Made by a program: the position numbers and the translations under genes. A DNA stretch of 64,000 nucleotides from an uncultured beta proteobacterium (lineage in GTDB: Bacteria > Pseudomonadota > Gammaproteobacteria > Burkholderiales > Burkholderiaceae_C), in assembly GCA_903876735.1 (NCBI GenBank), contig CAIRAW010000038.1, forward strand, positions 158,932 to 222,931, written 5' to 3'. A model generated the notes under the pieces. That model made no database searches. It saw only the letters and a program-made list of their open reading frames with translations, and was not told the origin of the DNA. The first letter of the stretch is position 1. Every line of letters begins with the position of its first letter. Shown piece by piece: positions 28,346-36,707 of the stretch.

Positions 28346-29629
28346 TCAGTCGGTGAAATAAATTCTAAAAAAGTGCTTGTACATCTTGCTGGCGCCGCCA
28401 ACCCACTGGTGGTACGGAACCGTTATCGTCTCCCCCTGCCCAACCGGAGAAGGGTCAAGGAATATCACAAATCTTTCCTTGTTCAAGGTTTCCTTGTAGC
28501 CGATGGCCACCATGTAGTGTCCGGGCCCTTCGTCGTTGACGGGAATAGGCTTCCATTTCCACAGAAAGGCCAGGGGTTGATTCTTGTCAATCAGCAGCTT
28601 TAGCTGCTCCCAGGACGGCGCTCCATTGTTGAGCGTTCTGGTAAACCTGTCTTTATCAACGTAAGGAGCGAATGGCCTGTTGCACGGCTCATCTGCGGCA
28701 TTCTCATGGTTGTTCGCACAACAATCCTTTCTGACCAGTCCATCCAGAAACGCTGCACTGTCCTGGGCTTTGCTTGCCTGGAGGCACTGGGAGGGATTTT
28801 GCGCGCCAGTCAGTGCTTTAAAGCCCGCTGTCATCTGAGCGGTCGCGGCCCAGCACCACTGCGTCTGCTCTTGTGCAACAAGTTTTACCGGCAAGATTTT
28901 TTTTGCGCCAGTGCCTTGCACCGCCTTGACCACAGGCTGTGGCGACTGGGCCGCAGAAAGCAGAGGGGCAACAGCGGAAACGGGCTGGACCTGGCTGAGC
29001 TTGGCTGCCAGGACCGCCGCTTTAATCGCGCCAATGATGTCGGCAAAGCTGTATTCTTTGTCCATCACAAAGGCTGGGGACGGTGCATAAAGGGGCAGCA
29101 GTCTCAGTGCACCGTTACGCTGACAGCCCAGCATCAGCAGTTCGATCTCGGGCAAATCGAGTAGATAACAGGATGAACTGTCAAATGAATGCGATTTAAT
29201 CGCCTTTGCCGCCAGGTCTATCTCATACGCATCGGCTTCGAGCGCAATCAGCGTCCAGTTTCCATCGTCCATTCGTCCGACTCGAAGGCTGCTGACCGAC
29301 TCTTCACGCACTAAGACCGGAAACAGATATTCCTGGTTGTCAATGATGAGAGCTTCCGTCGGGACTGCACTCGACAGCAGGGCTTCCATATCAAGATCCC
29401 TGATCGAGAACGGAGAACCCAATTGCTCTGTTCCGACATCGGCTTGGGCTTTGTAGCCAAAGAATTCGAAATCAGAATCCGCTGCCATTTCCCGCGCCGC
29501 GACCAAGCCCTCAAGCGCCGCCTTTTTTGGACCATCAGTTCCCGTATTGCCACCCGAGCAGGCGCCCAGCAGCGTCACGCCGACAAGGAACAGCAGAGCA
29601 AGCGTTTTCATGAGTGATTGCGACCGCAT
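28346..29629 (-). CDS. Papain-like cysteine peptidase domain lipoprotein
   Basis: Exported protein of 427 residues with lipobox LLGAC (Cys24). The N-terminal half (25-240) is not recognised. The C-terminal domain has the papain-like/C39-like pattern QTQWCWAA with nucleophile Cys259, His371 in GPGHYMVAIGY and Asp392 in FLDPSP. Extra cysteines (CC and CNRPF region, 303-316) may form disulfides. Relatives are found as secreted proteases or as toxin-associated domains; the substrate is unknown. ATG 29629 has AGGTGA upstream; the Met six codons later lacks a site. Base composition appears less GC-rich than the neighbours. It is convergent with the broken kinase. Confidence 0.72.
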   Translation of the reverse strand: MRSQSLMKTLALLFLVGVTLLGACSGGNTGTDGPKKAALEGLVAAREMAADSDFEFFGYKAQADVGTEQLGSPFSIRDLDMEALLSSAVPTEALIIDNQEYLFPVLVREESVSSLRVGRMDDGNWTLIALEADAYEIDLAAKAIKSHSFDSSSCYLLDLPEIELLMLGCQRNGALRLLPLYAPSPAFVMDKEYSFADIIGAIKAAVLAAKLSQVQPVSAVAPLLSAAQSPQPVVKAVQGTGAKKILPVKLVAQEQTQWCWAATAQMTAGFKALTGAQNPSQCLQASKAQDSAAFLDGLVRKDCCANNHENAADEPCNRPFAPYVDKDRFTRTLNNGAPSWEQLKLLIDKNQPLAFLWKWKPIPVNDEGPGHYMVAIGYKETLNKERFVIFLDPSPVGQGETITVPYHQWVGGASKMYKHFFRIYFTD

Positions 29630-29740
29630 ACCATCACCTGCCTTCTATTTTGAGTTTCCGATCGAACAAATGCTAATGGCGTTAGCGCAGCAAACTTTTG
29701 GTAACCGGCGCGATACCTTTGCTGGACGGATAAATATTCT

Positions 29741-29764
29741 TGGGTGTGCCGCTTCGATCACCCA
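29741..29764 (-). terminator. Candidate terminator hairpin after the ABC exporter operon
   Basis: Arms TGGGTG (29741-29746) and CACCCA (29759-29764) with a 12-base loop. Read on the minus strand it comes 27 bases after the permease stop and is followed by an AT-rich run (AAGAATATTTAT). Confidence 0.4.
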
Positions 29765-29791
29765 GCGGAAGCGGGTCAACTGGCTGCTACC

Positions 29792-30925
29792 TCAATCCAG
29801 CGTCTGGCGGTAACGCTTCAAAGCAATGACGCCGGCGACAAACAAAAAGGCCAGCATCGGCCAGAGTTCTGGCAGCAGTTGCGCCGCCGTATTGCCCTTG
29901 AGCAAAATGCCACGCACGATGCGCAAAAAGTGCGTCAGCGGCAGCACCTCGCCGATCCACTGTGCCCACTGCGGCATGGCGCGAAACGGGAACATGAAGC
30001 CTGAGAGCAGCATCGAGGGCAGGAAGAAAAAGAAGGTCATCTGCACCGCCTGCAACTGGTTGCGTGCGATGGTAGAGAAGGTGAAGCCGACACCCAGATT
30101 GGCAACGATGAAGACGCCGATCATGGCCATCAGCAGCGCAAAGCTGCCGACCATCGGCACCTCGAACAACAAAAAAGCCGCCAGCATGACAACGCCAAGC
30201 TGGATATAGCCAATCACCACATAGGGCAGGATCTTGCCGACCATCACTTCGCCCGGTCGCACCGGCGTGGCCAGCAGGTTCTCCATGGTGCCGCGTTCGC
30301 GCTCGCGCGTCATGCCCAGCCCCGTGAGCATCACCATGGTCATGGTCAGGATGGTGCCGATCAAACCCGGCACGATGTTGTAGCGCGACAGCCCCTCCGG
30401 GTTGTAGCGCTTGTGAATGCGCAGCTCGAACGGCGGCGGCGCATTCCGCAGCGCGCGCAGCGGCCCGGTCAAATCATTGCGCAGCGCCTGCGTTGCCAGC
30501 ACATTGAGCGCGGCGATGGCGTTGCCGGAGGCCGAAGGGTCGGTGGCATCCACCGCCAGCAGCAGCGCCGGGCGCTCACCGCGCACCACACGTTGTGAAA
30601 AATTCGGCGGAATCACCAGCAGGAACTGGACTTCACCCGTGGCCAGCAGCGCTTCGCCCTCCTCCTCACGGGTGCCGCTGTGCGTGACGCGAAAGTAGCC
30701 GGTGTTTTGCAGGGCGGCCACCAGGCTGCGCGCCATCACACTGGAGTCGTTGCTGATCACCGCCGTCGGCAGGCCCTTGGGGTCGGTGTTGATGGCGTAA
30801 CCGAACAGCACCAGTTGCAGAATCGGAATGCCCACCGCCATGGCAAAGGTCAGGCGGTCGCGCATCATCTGCTGGAATTCCTTGATGAAAACCGCCAGCA
30901 TGCGGTTCGACGAGAAGCGACTCAT
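29792..30925 (-). CDS. ABC-2 type exporter permease (YbhR/YbhS-like)
   Basis: Membrane permease of 377 residues. One N-terminal helix (FAMAVGIPILQLVLFGYAI) is followed by a large periplasmic domain (about 50-175) and five clustered C-terminal helices with the ABC-2 signature (RERERGTMENLLATPVRPGEVMVGKILPY). Its partner ATPase overlaps by four bases upstream, and a membrane-fusion lipoprotein precedes that. Together they resemble YbhFSR/YhiI-type drug or cation exporters. Here only one permease gene is present, so it may be a homodimer. Confidence 0.87.
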   Translation of the reverse strand: MSRFSSNRMLAVFIKEFQQMMRDRLTFAMAVGIPILQLVLFGYAINTDPKGLPTAVISNDSSVMARSLVAALQNTGYFRVTHSGTREEEGEALLATGEVQFLLVIPPNFSQRVVRGERPALLLAVDATDPSASGNAIAALNVLATQALRNDLTGPLRALRNAPPPFELRIHKRYNPEGLSRYNIVPGLIGTILTMTMVMLTGLGMTRERERGTMENLLATPVRPGEVMVGKILPYVVIGYIQLGVVMLAAFLLFEVPMVGSFALLMAMIGVFIVANLGVGFTFSTIARNQLQAVQMTFFFFLPSMLLSGFMFPFRAMPQWAQWIGEVLPLTHFLRIVRGILLKGNTAAQLLPELWPMLAFLFVAGVIALKRYRQTLD

Positions 30926-31875
30926 GCGTCGACTCCGTGCAGCACGCCGGCCGCAGAAAAATTGTCCTGGGCGCGGGCAATCAGGCTGATGAACACGTCC
31001 TCGAGATTGGCCGGCGCTGCGGTGATGTGCAGCGCGGTCTGAGCGCGCAGCGGCGCAAGTGCCTGCTCGACCAGCGCACCGTCAAGCCCCGCCACGTGCA
31101 CCGCATTGCCGAAGGCCGCCACACTCAAAACGCCGGGCTGTTCTTTCAGCGGCGCCAGCAGCGCCTGCGCACCCGGCCCTTCGATGGCCCAGACCTTGAG
31201 CTGCGAAGCCTCAATGATCTCGGTCTCGGTGCCGCGCGCCAGGATGGTGCCGTAGGCGATGCAGACCAGTTCATGGCAGCGCGCAGCCTCGTCCATATAG
31301 TGGGTGGACACCAGTACCGTGATGCCCTGGCTGGCGAGCTCGTGAATCTGGTCCCAGAAGTCGCGCCGCGCCTTCGGGTCGACGCCGGCGGTCGGTTCGT
31401 CAAGCAGCAGCAGGCGCGGCGCATGGATCAGGCACGCGGCCAGCGCCAGGCGCTGCTTCCAGCCGCCCGACAGGGTGCCGGCAAGTTGCTGCTGACGCGC
31501 TGTCAAACCCAGGCGCTCCAGCGCCAGATCGACAGCGGCGCGGCGCTTGGGCAACTCGAACAGGCGCGCCACAAAATCAAGGTTCTCGCGGATCGAGAGG
31601 TCTTCGTAAAGCCCGAACTTCTGCGTCATGTAGCCGACCTGGCGTTTGATGGCGCGCGCCTGGCCGATGATGTCCAGCCCCAGGCACTGACCCGTTCCGG
31701 CGTCGGGCGTCAACAGCCCGCACAACATTCGGATGGTGGTGGTCTTGCCGCTGCCGTTGGGCCCCAGAAAGCCGCAGATGCGCCCGACCCCGACCTTCAG
31801 GTCAATGTGATCAACGACCGCCCTGCCGCCATAGTTCTTGGTCAGGCCAGTGACATCGATCGCCAACTCCGTCAT
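30922..31875 (-). CDS. ABC exporter ATPase (CcmA/YbhF-like, single domain)
   Basis: ATPase of 317 residues. Walker A GPNGSGKTT is at 38-46, the signature LSGGWKQRL and Walker B LLLLDEPTAGVD follow, and a C-terminal extension (about 225-317) is typical of drug-exporter ATPases. E. coli YbhF has two ATPase domains; this protein has one, so it would act as a dimer. Four-base overlaps on both sides link it to the permease and the adaptor gene. Confidence 0.9.
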   Translation of the reverse strand: MTELAIDVTGLTKNYGGRAVVDHIDLKVGVGRICGFLGPNGSGKTTTIRMLCGLLTPDAGTGQCLGLDIIGQARAIKRQVGYMTQKFGLYEDLSIRENLDFVARLFELPKRRAAVDLALERLGLTARQQQLAGTLSGGWKQRLALAACLIHAPRLLLLDEPTAGVDPKARRDFWDQIHELASQGITVLVSTHYMDEAARCHELVCIAYGTILARGTETEIIEASQLKVWAIEGPGAQALLAPLKEQPGVLSVAAFGNAVHVAGLDGALVEQALAPLRAQTALHITAAPANLEDVFISLIARAQDNFSAAGVLHGVDA

Positions 31876-32864
31876 GGCTTGATTCCCGCTGGCGCCAGCC
31901 TCACATCAAGCGGCTGGCCCGGGTGCAGGCCGGATGCGGCGGCGTCGGGACGGGCTTCAACCAGATAGACCAGCTTGGCGCGCTGCGCGTTCGAGTAGAT
32001 CACCGGCGGCGTGAATTCAACCTGCGTGGCCACGCGCGTGACATGGGCCGCAACCGGCGCGCCACAGCCGTCGCAACTCAGCAGCACCGCCTGGCCCGGC
32101 TTGACTTTTGGCAGTTCGGCCTCGGGGACAAAAAAGCGGGCTTTGATGCTTCCCGGCGGCAACAGGGACAGCACGGCCTGCCCGGCCGGCACAAACTCTC
32201 CGGCGCGGAAAAAAACATCGGAGACCAGGGCGTCGAGAGGCGCCCTTTGCTGCTTTTGCGCCTCGCGCCATTGGCTTTGGCGCAGCACCTCATTGGCCGC
32301 CTTGGCGCTGGCCTGTGTTGCGGTACGTTCGTCAACACGCCCCGGCAGTTTCGCCACATTCAAAGCAGCGTCAAGTTCGGCGACGCGGGCCTGCGCCTGC
32401 TTGACGGCGGTCGTGGCGTCTTCGATGCGCGACTGTGAGACAAAGCCCTGCGCCAGCAGTTGTTGCTGGCGCGCCAGTTCGCTCTTCGCAAAAGCCGCAG
32501 CGGCCTGCGCCTGCGTCAACTGGGCCTGGGTCACGGCAATTTCGTCACTGCGCCGCCCCTTGTCCAGATTGGCGGCCTGGGCGCGTGCGCTGGTCAGCCG
32601 CGCCTGCGCTTCGTCGCTGGCGGCGCGCTCGGCATCGGCATCGAGCGCAAACAGCGGCGCATTTTTGGCCACGCTTTGCCCTTCCTGCACCGACAGCGAT
32701 TCAAGCCGCCCCGACAGCGCTGCAGCAATATAAACGTAATCGCCTTCGGCGTAGCCGGACCAACCAGCCAGCGGCTTGTCGGAACAGGCCGCTGTCAGCA
32801 GTGGCAGCAGCAGCAATCCAAGTTGCAGTCGTTGCCTTGTTCTTGCACCAGCTTCTGGTTTCAT
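31872..32864 (-). CDS. HlyD-family membrane-fusion lipoprotein of an ABC exporter
   Basis: Periplasmic adaptor of 330 residues. The lipobox LLTAAC (Cys27) predicts lipid anchoring rather than a transmembrane anchor. The lipoyl half-motif (GRLESLSVQEGQSVAKNAPLF), a long coiled-coil hairpin (about 75-205, Ala/Gln-rich) and the second barrel (FVPEAELPKVKPGQAVLL) are in order. ATG 32864 has GGAG nine bases upstream and places the signal at the N-terminus; the longer frame would run into the divergent gene. It is first in the three-gene exporter operon. Confidence 0.87.
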   Translation of the reverse strand: MKPEAGARTRQRLQLGLLLLPLLTAACSDKPLAGWSGYAEGDYVYIAAALSGRLESLSVQEGQSVAKNAPLFALDADAERAASDEAQARLTSARAQAANLDKGRRSDEIAVTQAQLTQAQAAAAFAKSELARQQQLLAQGFVSQSRIEDATTAVKQAQARVAELDAALNVAKLPGRVDERTATQASAKAANEVLRQSQWREAQKQQRAPLDALVSDVFFRAGEFVPAGQAVLSLLPPGSIKARFFVPEAELPKVKPGQAVLLSCDGCGAPVAAHVTRVATQVEFTPPVIYSNAQRAKLVYLVEARPDAAASGLHPGQPLDVRLAPAGIKP

Positions 32865-32916
32865 TTCAAACTCCGCTCCCTGAATTCTTTGGTCGCTGAT
32901 TGACGTGCTCACGGGG

Positions 32917-32953
32917 GTCAAGGATACTCCGGGCTGCTCAGCTGAACCTTGAC
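32917..32953. promoter_or_regulatory. Inverted repeat in the exporter / cysteine synthase divergent region
   Basis: Perfect 7-base arms GTCAAGG (32917-32923) and CCTTGAC (32947-32953) separated by 23 bases. It lies between the divergent starts at 32864 and 32980. A possible operator pair for either gene. Confidence 0.3.
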
Positions 32954-32979
32954 TTCGGACAGTGCTCCGCACTCGCCTC

Positions 32980-34038
32980 ATGACTACATCCTCCAACGCC
33001 TGGCTCCATCGCGCCGTCGCCCTGATCGAAGCCGATTACCAGCGCAGCGCCGACACGCATCTGATTCCCTTGCGGCTGCCCGCCTTCGCCAGCCATGGCA
33101 TCGACCTTTACCTCAAGGATGAATCGACCCATCCCACCGGCAGCCTCAAGCACCGTCTGGCGCGCTCGCTTTTTCTCTACTCATTGTGCAATGGCTGGCT
33201 GCGCGAGGGCTCAACCGTGGTCGAGGCCTCAAGCGGCTCCACCGCCGTCAGTGAAGCTTATTTTGCGCGCTTGCTGGGCCTGCCCTTTATCGCCGTGATG
33301 CCACGCTGCACCTCAGCCGAAAAGATTGCGCTGATCGAGTTCTACGGTGGACGCTGCCACCTGTGCGACAACGCGACCGAGGTCTACGAAATCGCCCGCA
33401 CGCTGGCCGCGCAAACCGGAGGCCATTACCTGGACCAGTTCACCTATGCCGAGCGCGCCACCGACTGGCGCGGCAACAACAACATCGCCGAGAGCATGTT
33501 CAGCCAGATGGCGCGCGAGCGCCACCCGGTGCCGCGCTGGATCGTGGTCGGCGCCGGCACCGGCGGCACCAGCGCCACCATCGGCCGCTATGTGCGCTAC
33601 CAGCGCCACGCAACCCAGGTCTGCGTGCCCGATCCGCAGGGCTCGGTATTCGGCGCCTACCATCGCAGCGGCGACGCCAGCCTGAAGGGACCGGGCTCGC
33701 ACATCGAAGGCATAGGCCGGCCACAGGTCGAAGCCAGCTTCATCCGCACGCTGGTGGACCGCATGATGGAGGTCAGCGACACCGATTCGGTGGCCGCCAT
33801 GCGCGTGCTGGGCGAGTTGCTGGGGCGCAAGGTCGGCCCCTCCACCGGCACCAACTTCATCGGCATGCTGGCATTGGCCACCGAGATGCGCGCGCAAGGG
33901 CAGCAGGGCTCGATCCTGTCGCTGCTGTGCGATGCCGGTGAACGCTACCTGCCAACCTACCATGACAAGGCCTGGGTGCAGCAGCAGTTCGGCGACTGCG
34001 GTGCGGCCGAGCAGCGCATCAAGACGCAACTGGCCTGA
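32980..34038 (+). CDS. PLP-dependent cysteine synthase-like enzyme
   Basis: Fold-type II PLP enzyme of 352 residues. Lys57 in [11 protein letters not shown] is the Schiff-base Lys, [13 protein letters not shown] is the Asn-loop equivalent and GAGTGGTS binds the PLP phosphate. The family contains O-acetylserine sulfhydrylases and cystathionine beta-synthases. The Asn-loop sequence differs from CysK/CysM, and this branch may use another substrate. The start is ATG 32980; a GTG six codons earlier is possible. It is followed eight bases later by the CrtC-like gene, a likely operon. Confidence 0.82.
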   Translation: MTTSSNAWLHRAVALIEADYQRSADTHLIPLRLPAFASHGIDLYLKDESTHPTGSLKHRLARSLFLYSLCNGWLREGSTVVEASSGSTAVSEAYFARLLGLPFIAVMPRCTSAEKIALIEFYGGRCHLCDNATEVYEIARTLAAQTGGHYLDQFTYAERATDWRGNNNIAESMFSQMARERHPVPRWIVVGAGTGGTSATIGRYVRYQRHATQVCVPDPQGSVFGAYHRSGDASLKGPGSHIEGIGRPQVEASFIRTLVDRMMEVSDTDSVAAMRVLGELLGRKVGPSTGTNFIGMLALATEMRAQGQQGSILSLLCDAGERYLPTYHDKAWVQQQFGDCGAAEQRIKTQLA

Positions 34039-34045
34039 GCACCCG

Positions 34046-35125
34046 ATGGCAAGCAATCTGCTGCGACGACATCTGCTGGCCAGTGCTTTTTCGCCGCTGC
34101 TCGGCGTGCCGGCGCAAGCCGCTTCGACCGCGCGCCACGAACTGCAATTCCCGCGTGATCTGGGCGCGCACCCGGAGTTCGCCATCGAGTGGTGGTACCT
34201 GACCGGCTGGCTGAAAGCGGATGCCTCATCACAGCAAGCGGGCTTTGGCTTTCAGCTCACCTTCTTTCGCTCGCGCGTGGCCGCAACCCAGGCCATGACA
34301 TCGGCCTTTGCCGCTAGGCAATTGATCTTTGCCCACGCCGCCGTCACCTACCTCAAGGGTCAAACCATGCTGCACGACCAGCGCATTGCGCGCGAAGGGT
34401 TTGGCATCGCGCAGGCGAGTCAGACCGACACCGATGTGAAACTGCGCGACTGGTCACTGCAGCGCAACGCCAAACAGTACGCGGCGAAGGCCCATGCCAA
34501 TGGCTTTGATTTCCAGCTACAACTGAGCGAGACCCAGTCGCTGCTGCTGCAGGGTGAGCGCGGCCTCTCGCGCAAGGGACCGCAGCCCACGCAAGCCAGC
34601 TACTACTACAGCCTGCCGCAGTTGCAGGCCCAGGGCACACTGCGCATTGGAAAGCGGCAGCACGCGGTCAAGGGCAGCGCCTGGCTGGACCACGAATGGA
34701 GCAACAGCCTGATGCCGGCGCAGGCCGTGGGCTGGGACTGGATTGGCATGAACCTGTTTGACGGCAGCGCGCTGACCGCTTTTCGCCTGCGCGACAAGGA
34801 AGGTAGCACGATCTGGGCTGGCGGCTCGCTGCGGCGCAGCGGCGCTGCTGTGCGTGATTTCGGTCCGCAGGAGGTCGGCTTCACAGCGCAGCGCCACTGG
34901 ACCAGCACACTGACCCGCACCGACTATCCGGTGCAATGGCTGGTGCACACGCCGGAGGCCAGCTACAGCGTCAAGGCCCTGCTCGACAACCAGGAACTCG
35001 ACAGCCGCGCCTCAACCGGCGCCGTCTACTGGGAAGGCCTGAGTGAACTGTTCGACAGCGCAGGCCAACTGATTGGGCGCGGCTACCTCGAGATGACCGG
35101 CTACGCCAGCCCGCTGCGCTTGTGA
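34046..35125 (+). CDS. CrtC/AttH-like lipocalin-domain secreted protein
   Basis: Protein of 359 residues with an Arg-Arg signal (LLRRHLLAS, Tat-like) and cleavage near PAQAA. The mature part has the carotenoid 1,2-hydratase / AttH beta-barrel motifs EWWYLTGWL, QLTFFR, WLDHEWSN and the C-terminal YWEGLSE and GYLEMTGYA. The family includes carotenoid hydratase CrtC and AttH proteins. No carotenoid gene is present, so a general secreted hydrolase or hydratase role is more prudent. Its ATG lies seven bases after the cysteine synthase stop. Confidence 0.8.
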   Translation: MASNLLRRHLLASAFSPLLGVPAQAASTARHELQFPRDLGAHPEFAIEWWYLTGWLKADASSQQAGFGFQLTFFRSRVAATQAMTSAFAARQLIFAHAAVTYLKGQTMLHDQRIAREGFGIAQASQTDTDVKLRDWSLQRNAKQYAAKAHANGFDFQLQLSETQSLLLQGERGLSRKGPQPTQASYYYSLPQLQAQGTLRIGKRQHAVKGSAWLDHEWSNSLMPAQAVGWDWIGMNLFDGSALTAFRLRDKEGSTIWAGGSLRRSGAAVRDFGPQEVGFTAQRHWTSTLTRTDYPVQWLVHTPEASYSVKALLDNQELDSRASTGAVYWEGLSELFDSAGQLIGRGYLEMTGYASPLRL

Positions 35126-35133
35126 GGGCCGGC

Positions 35134-36696
35134 TCAATGCGCGCCGGCAGACGCATCGGCGCTGGCCGCGCCGGCCTGCTTGGGACGTGACAGCCAGACC
35201 ACCGGAATCAGCATGAGAAAAATCATGGCCGAGGCGAAGAACACATCGTTGACAGCCAGCGTATAGGCCTGCTGGTCGATCATGCGGTTGACCTGGCCCA
35301 ATGCCTGCTCGGACGTCAGGCCGGCGGCGTTGAGGCCGCTGAGCACCTGGACCGAGGTGGAATTGGCCTGATTGATCGATTCGGCCAATTGCGCATGGTG
35401 CATGGCTGCGCGGTCCTGCCAGACGGTTGTGGCAATCGAGGTGCCAAAGGAGCCGGCAACGATGCGCACGAAACTCGACAGACCGGAGGCAGCGGGGATC
35501 TTGTCGGGCCGGATGCCCGACAGCAGGATCACCGACAGCGGAATGAAGAAGAAGGACATGGCAATGCCCTGGATCACGGTCGGAATCATCATGGTCGTGA
35601 AGTCAGCCTGGGTGTTGAAGTGCGAGCGCATGATCAGCACGATGGCAAACACGCAAAAGGAAAAACTGACCAGATAACGCGGATCGAACTTGCTGATGTT
35701 CTTGCCGACGATGGGTGACAGAATCATCGCGAAGAAACCAACCGGCGCGAGCATCATGCCGGCGTCAAACGAGGGATACGCCATGAACTGCTGCAGCCAC
35801 AGCGGCAAGAGCACCACGTTGCCAAAGAACAGGCCGTAGCCAACCGAGATCGCCACCGTTCCGGACCAGAAGTTGCGCCGCAGAAACAGGCGCAATTCCA
35901 CCACCGGGTGCTCTTCCGTCAGTTCCCAGGCCATGAAGAACAGAAAACCGACCAGCGCCACCACACCCAGGCCCACGACTTCCGGTGAATGGAACCAATC
36001 AAGCTCCTTGCCCTTGTCAAGCATGATTTGCAGCGACCCAACCCACAGCACCAGCAGGCCCAGACCAACGCCGTCGATCGGCAGCTTGTGCGTGATGCTT
36101 TCGCGCTTGTGGTAAATGCTCCAGACCATGAAGGCCGAGAGCAGGCCGATCGGGATGTTGATGTAGAAGATCCACGACCAGTAGACGTTGTCGGTGATCC
36201 AGCCGCCCAGCAACGGCCCGAGCACCGGTGCCACCAGCGTCGTGAGCGCCCACAGGCCCATCGCCAGCCCGGCCAGCGCCGGCGGGTAACTCGAAAGCAG
36301 CAAGCCCTGTGAGAGCGGAATCATGGGACCGGCAACAAAGCCCTGGAGCGCGCGAAACACGATCAGCGTCGTCATGTTGGGCGCCAGCCCGCAGAGCCAG
36401 GAGGCCAGCACGAACATGAGGATGCTGGCGAGAAACAGTCGGACCTGGCCGAAGCGCTGCGACAACCAGCCGGTCAGCGGCAGGGCAATCGCATTGGCGA
36501 CGCCAAAACTGGTGATGACCCAGGTGCCCTGATTCACGCTCACGCCGAGGTCGCCGGCGATGGCCGGCAAGGACACGTTGGCGATTGACGAATCAAGCAC
36601 GTTCATGAAGGTCGCCGCCGACAGGGCAATCGTTCCCCACAGACGGGCCCGGCCCTGCAGCGGCGGGTAATGCGCGAATTGTTGAGCGTTAGCCAT
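35134..36696 (-). CDS. emrB: EmrB/QacA-type MFS drug efflux transporter (14 TM)
   Basis: DHA2-family proton-antiport exporter of 520 residues with about 14 transmembrane helices. Motifs include NVLDSSIANVSLPAIAGDLG with the key Asp in helix 1, and LFLASILMFVLASWLCGLAPNM. It works with the adaptor EmrA (11 bases upstream) and the outer-membrane NodT-like factor to expel hydrophobic drugs or uncouplers across both membranes. It is the last gene of marR-nodT-emrA-emrB and converges with the CrtC-like gene. Confidence 0.9.
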   Translation of the reverse strand: MANAQQFAHYPPLQGRARLWGTIALSAATFMNVLDSSIANVSLPAIAGDLGVSVNQGTWVITSFGVANAIALPLTGWLSQRFGQVRLFLASILMFVLASWLCGLAPNMTTLIVFRALQGFVAGPMIPLSQGLLLSSYPPALAGLAMGLWALTTLVAPVLGPLLGGWITDNVYWSWIFYINIPIGLLSAFMVWSIYHKRESITHKLPIDGVGLGLLVLWVGSLQIMLDKGKELDWFHSPEVVGLGVVALVGFLFFMAWELTEEHPVVELRLFLRRNFWSGTVAISVGYGLFFGNVVLLPLWLQQFMAYPSFDAGMMLAPVGFFAMILSPIVGKNISKFDPRYLVSFSFCVFAIVLIMRSHFNTQADFTTMMIPTVIQGIAMSFFFIPLSVILLSGIRPDKIPAASGLSSFVRIVAGSFGTSIATTVWQDRAAMHHAQLAESINQANSTSVQVLSGLNAAGLTSEQALGQVNRMIDQQAYTLAVNDVFFASAMIFLMLIPVVWLSRPKQAGAASADASAGAH

Positions 36697-36707
36697 GCGC
36701 GCCGAAC

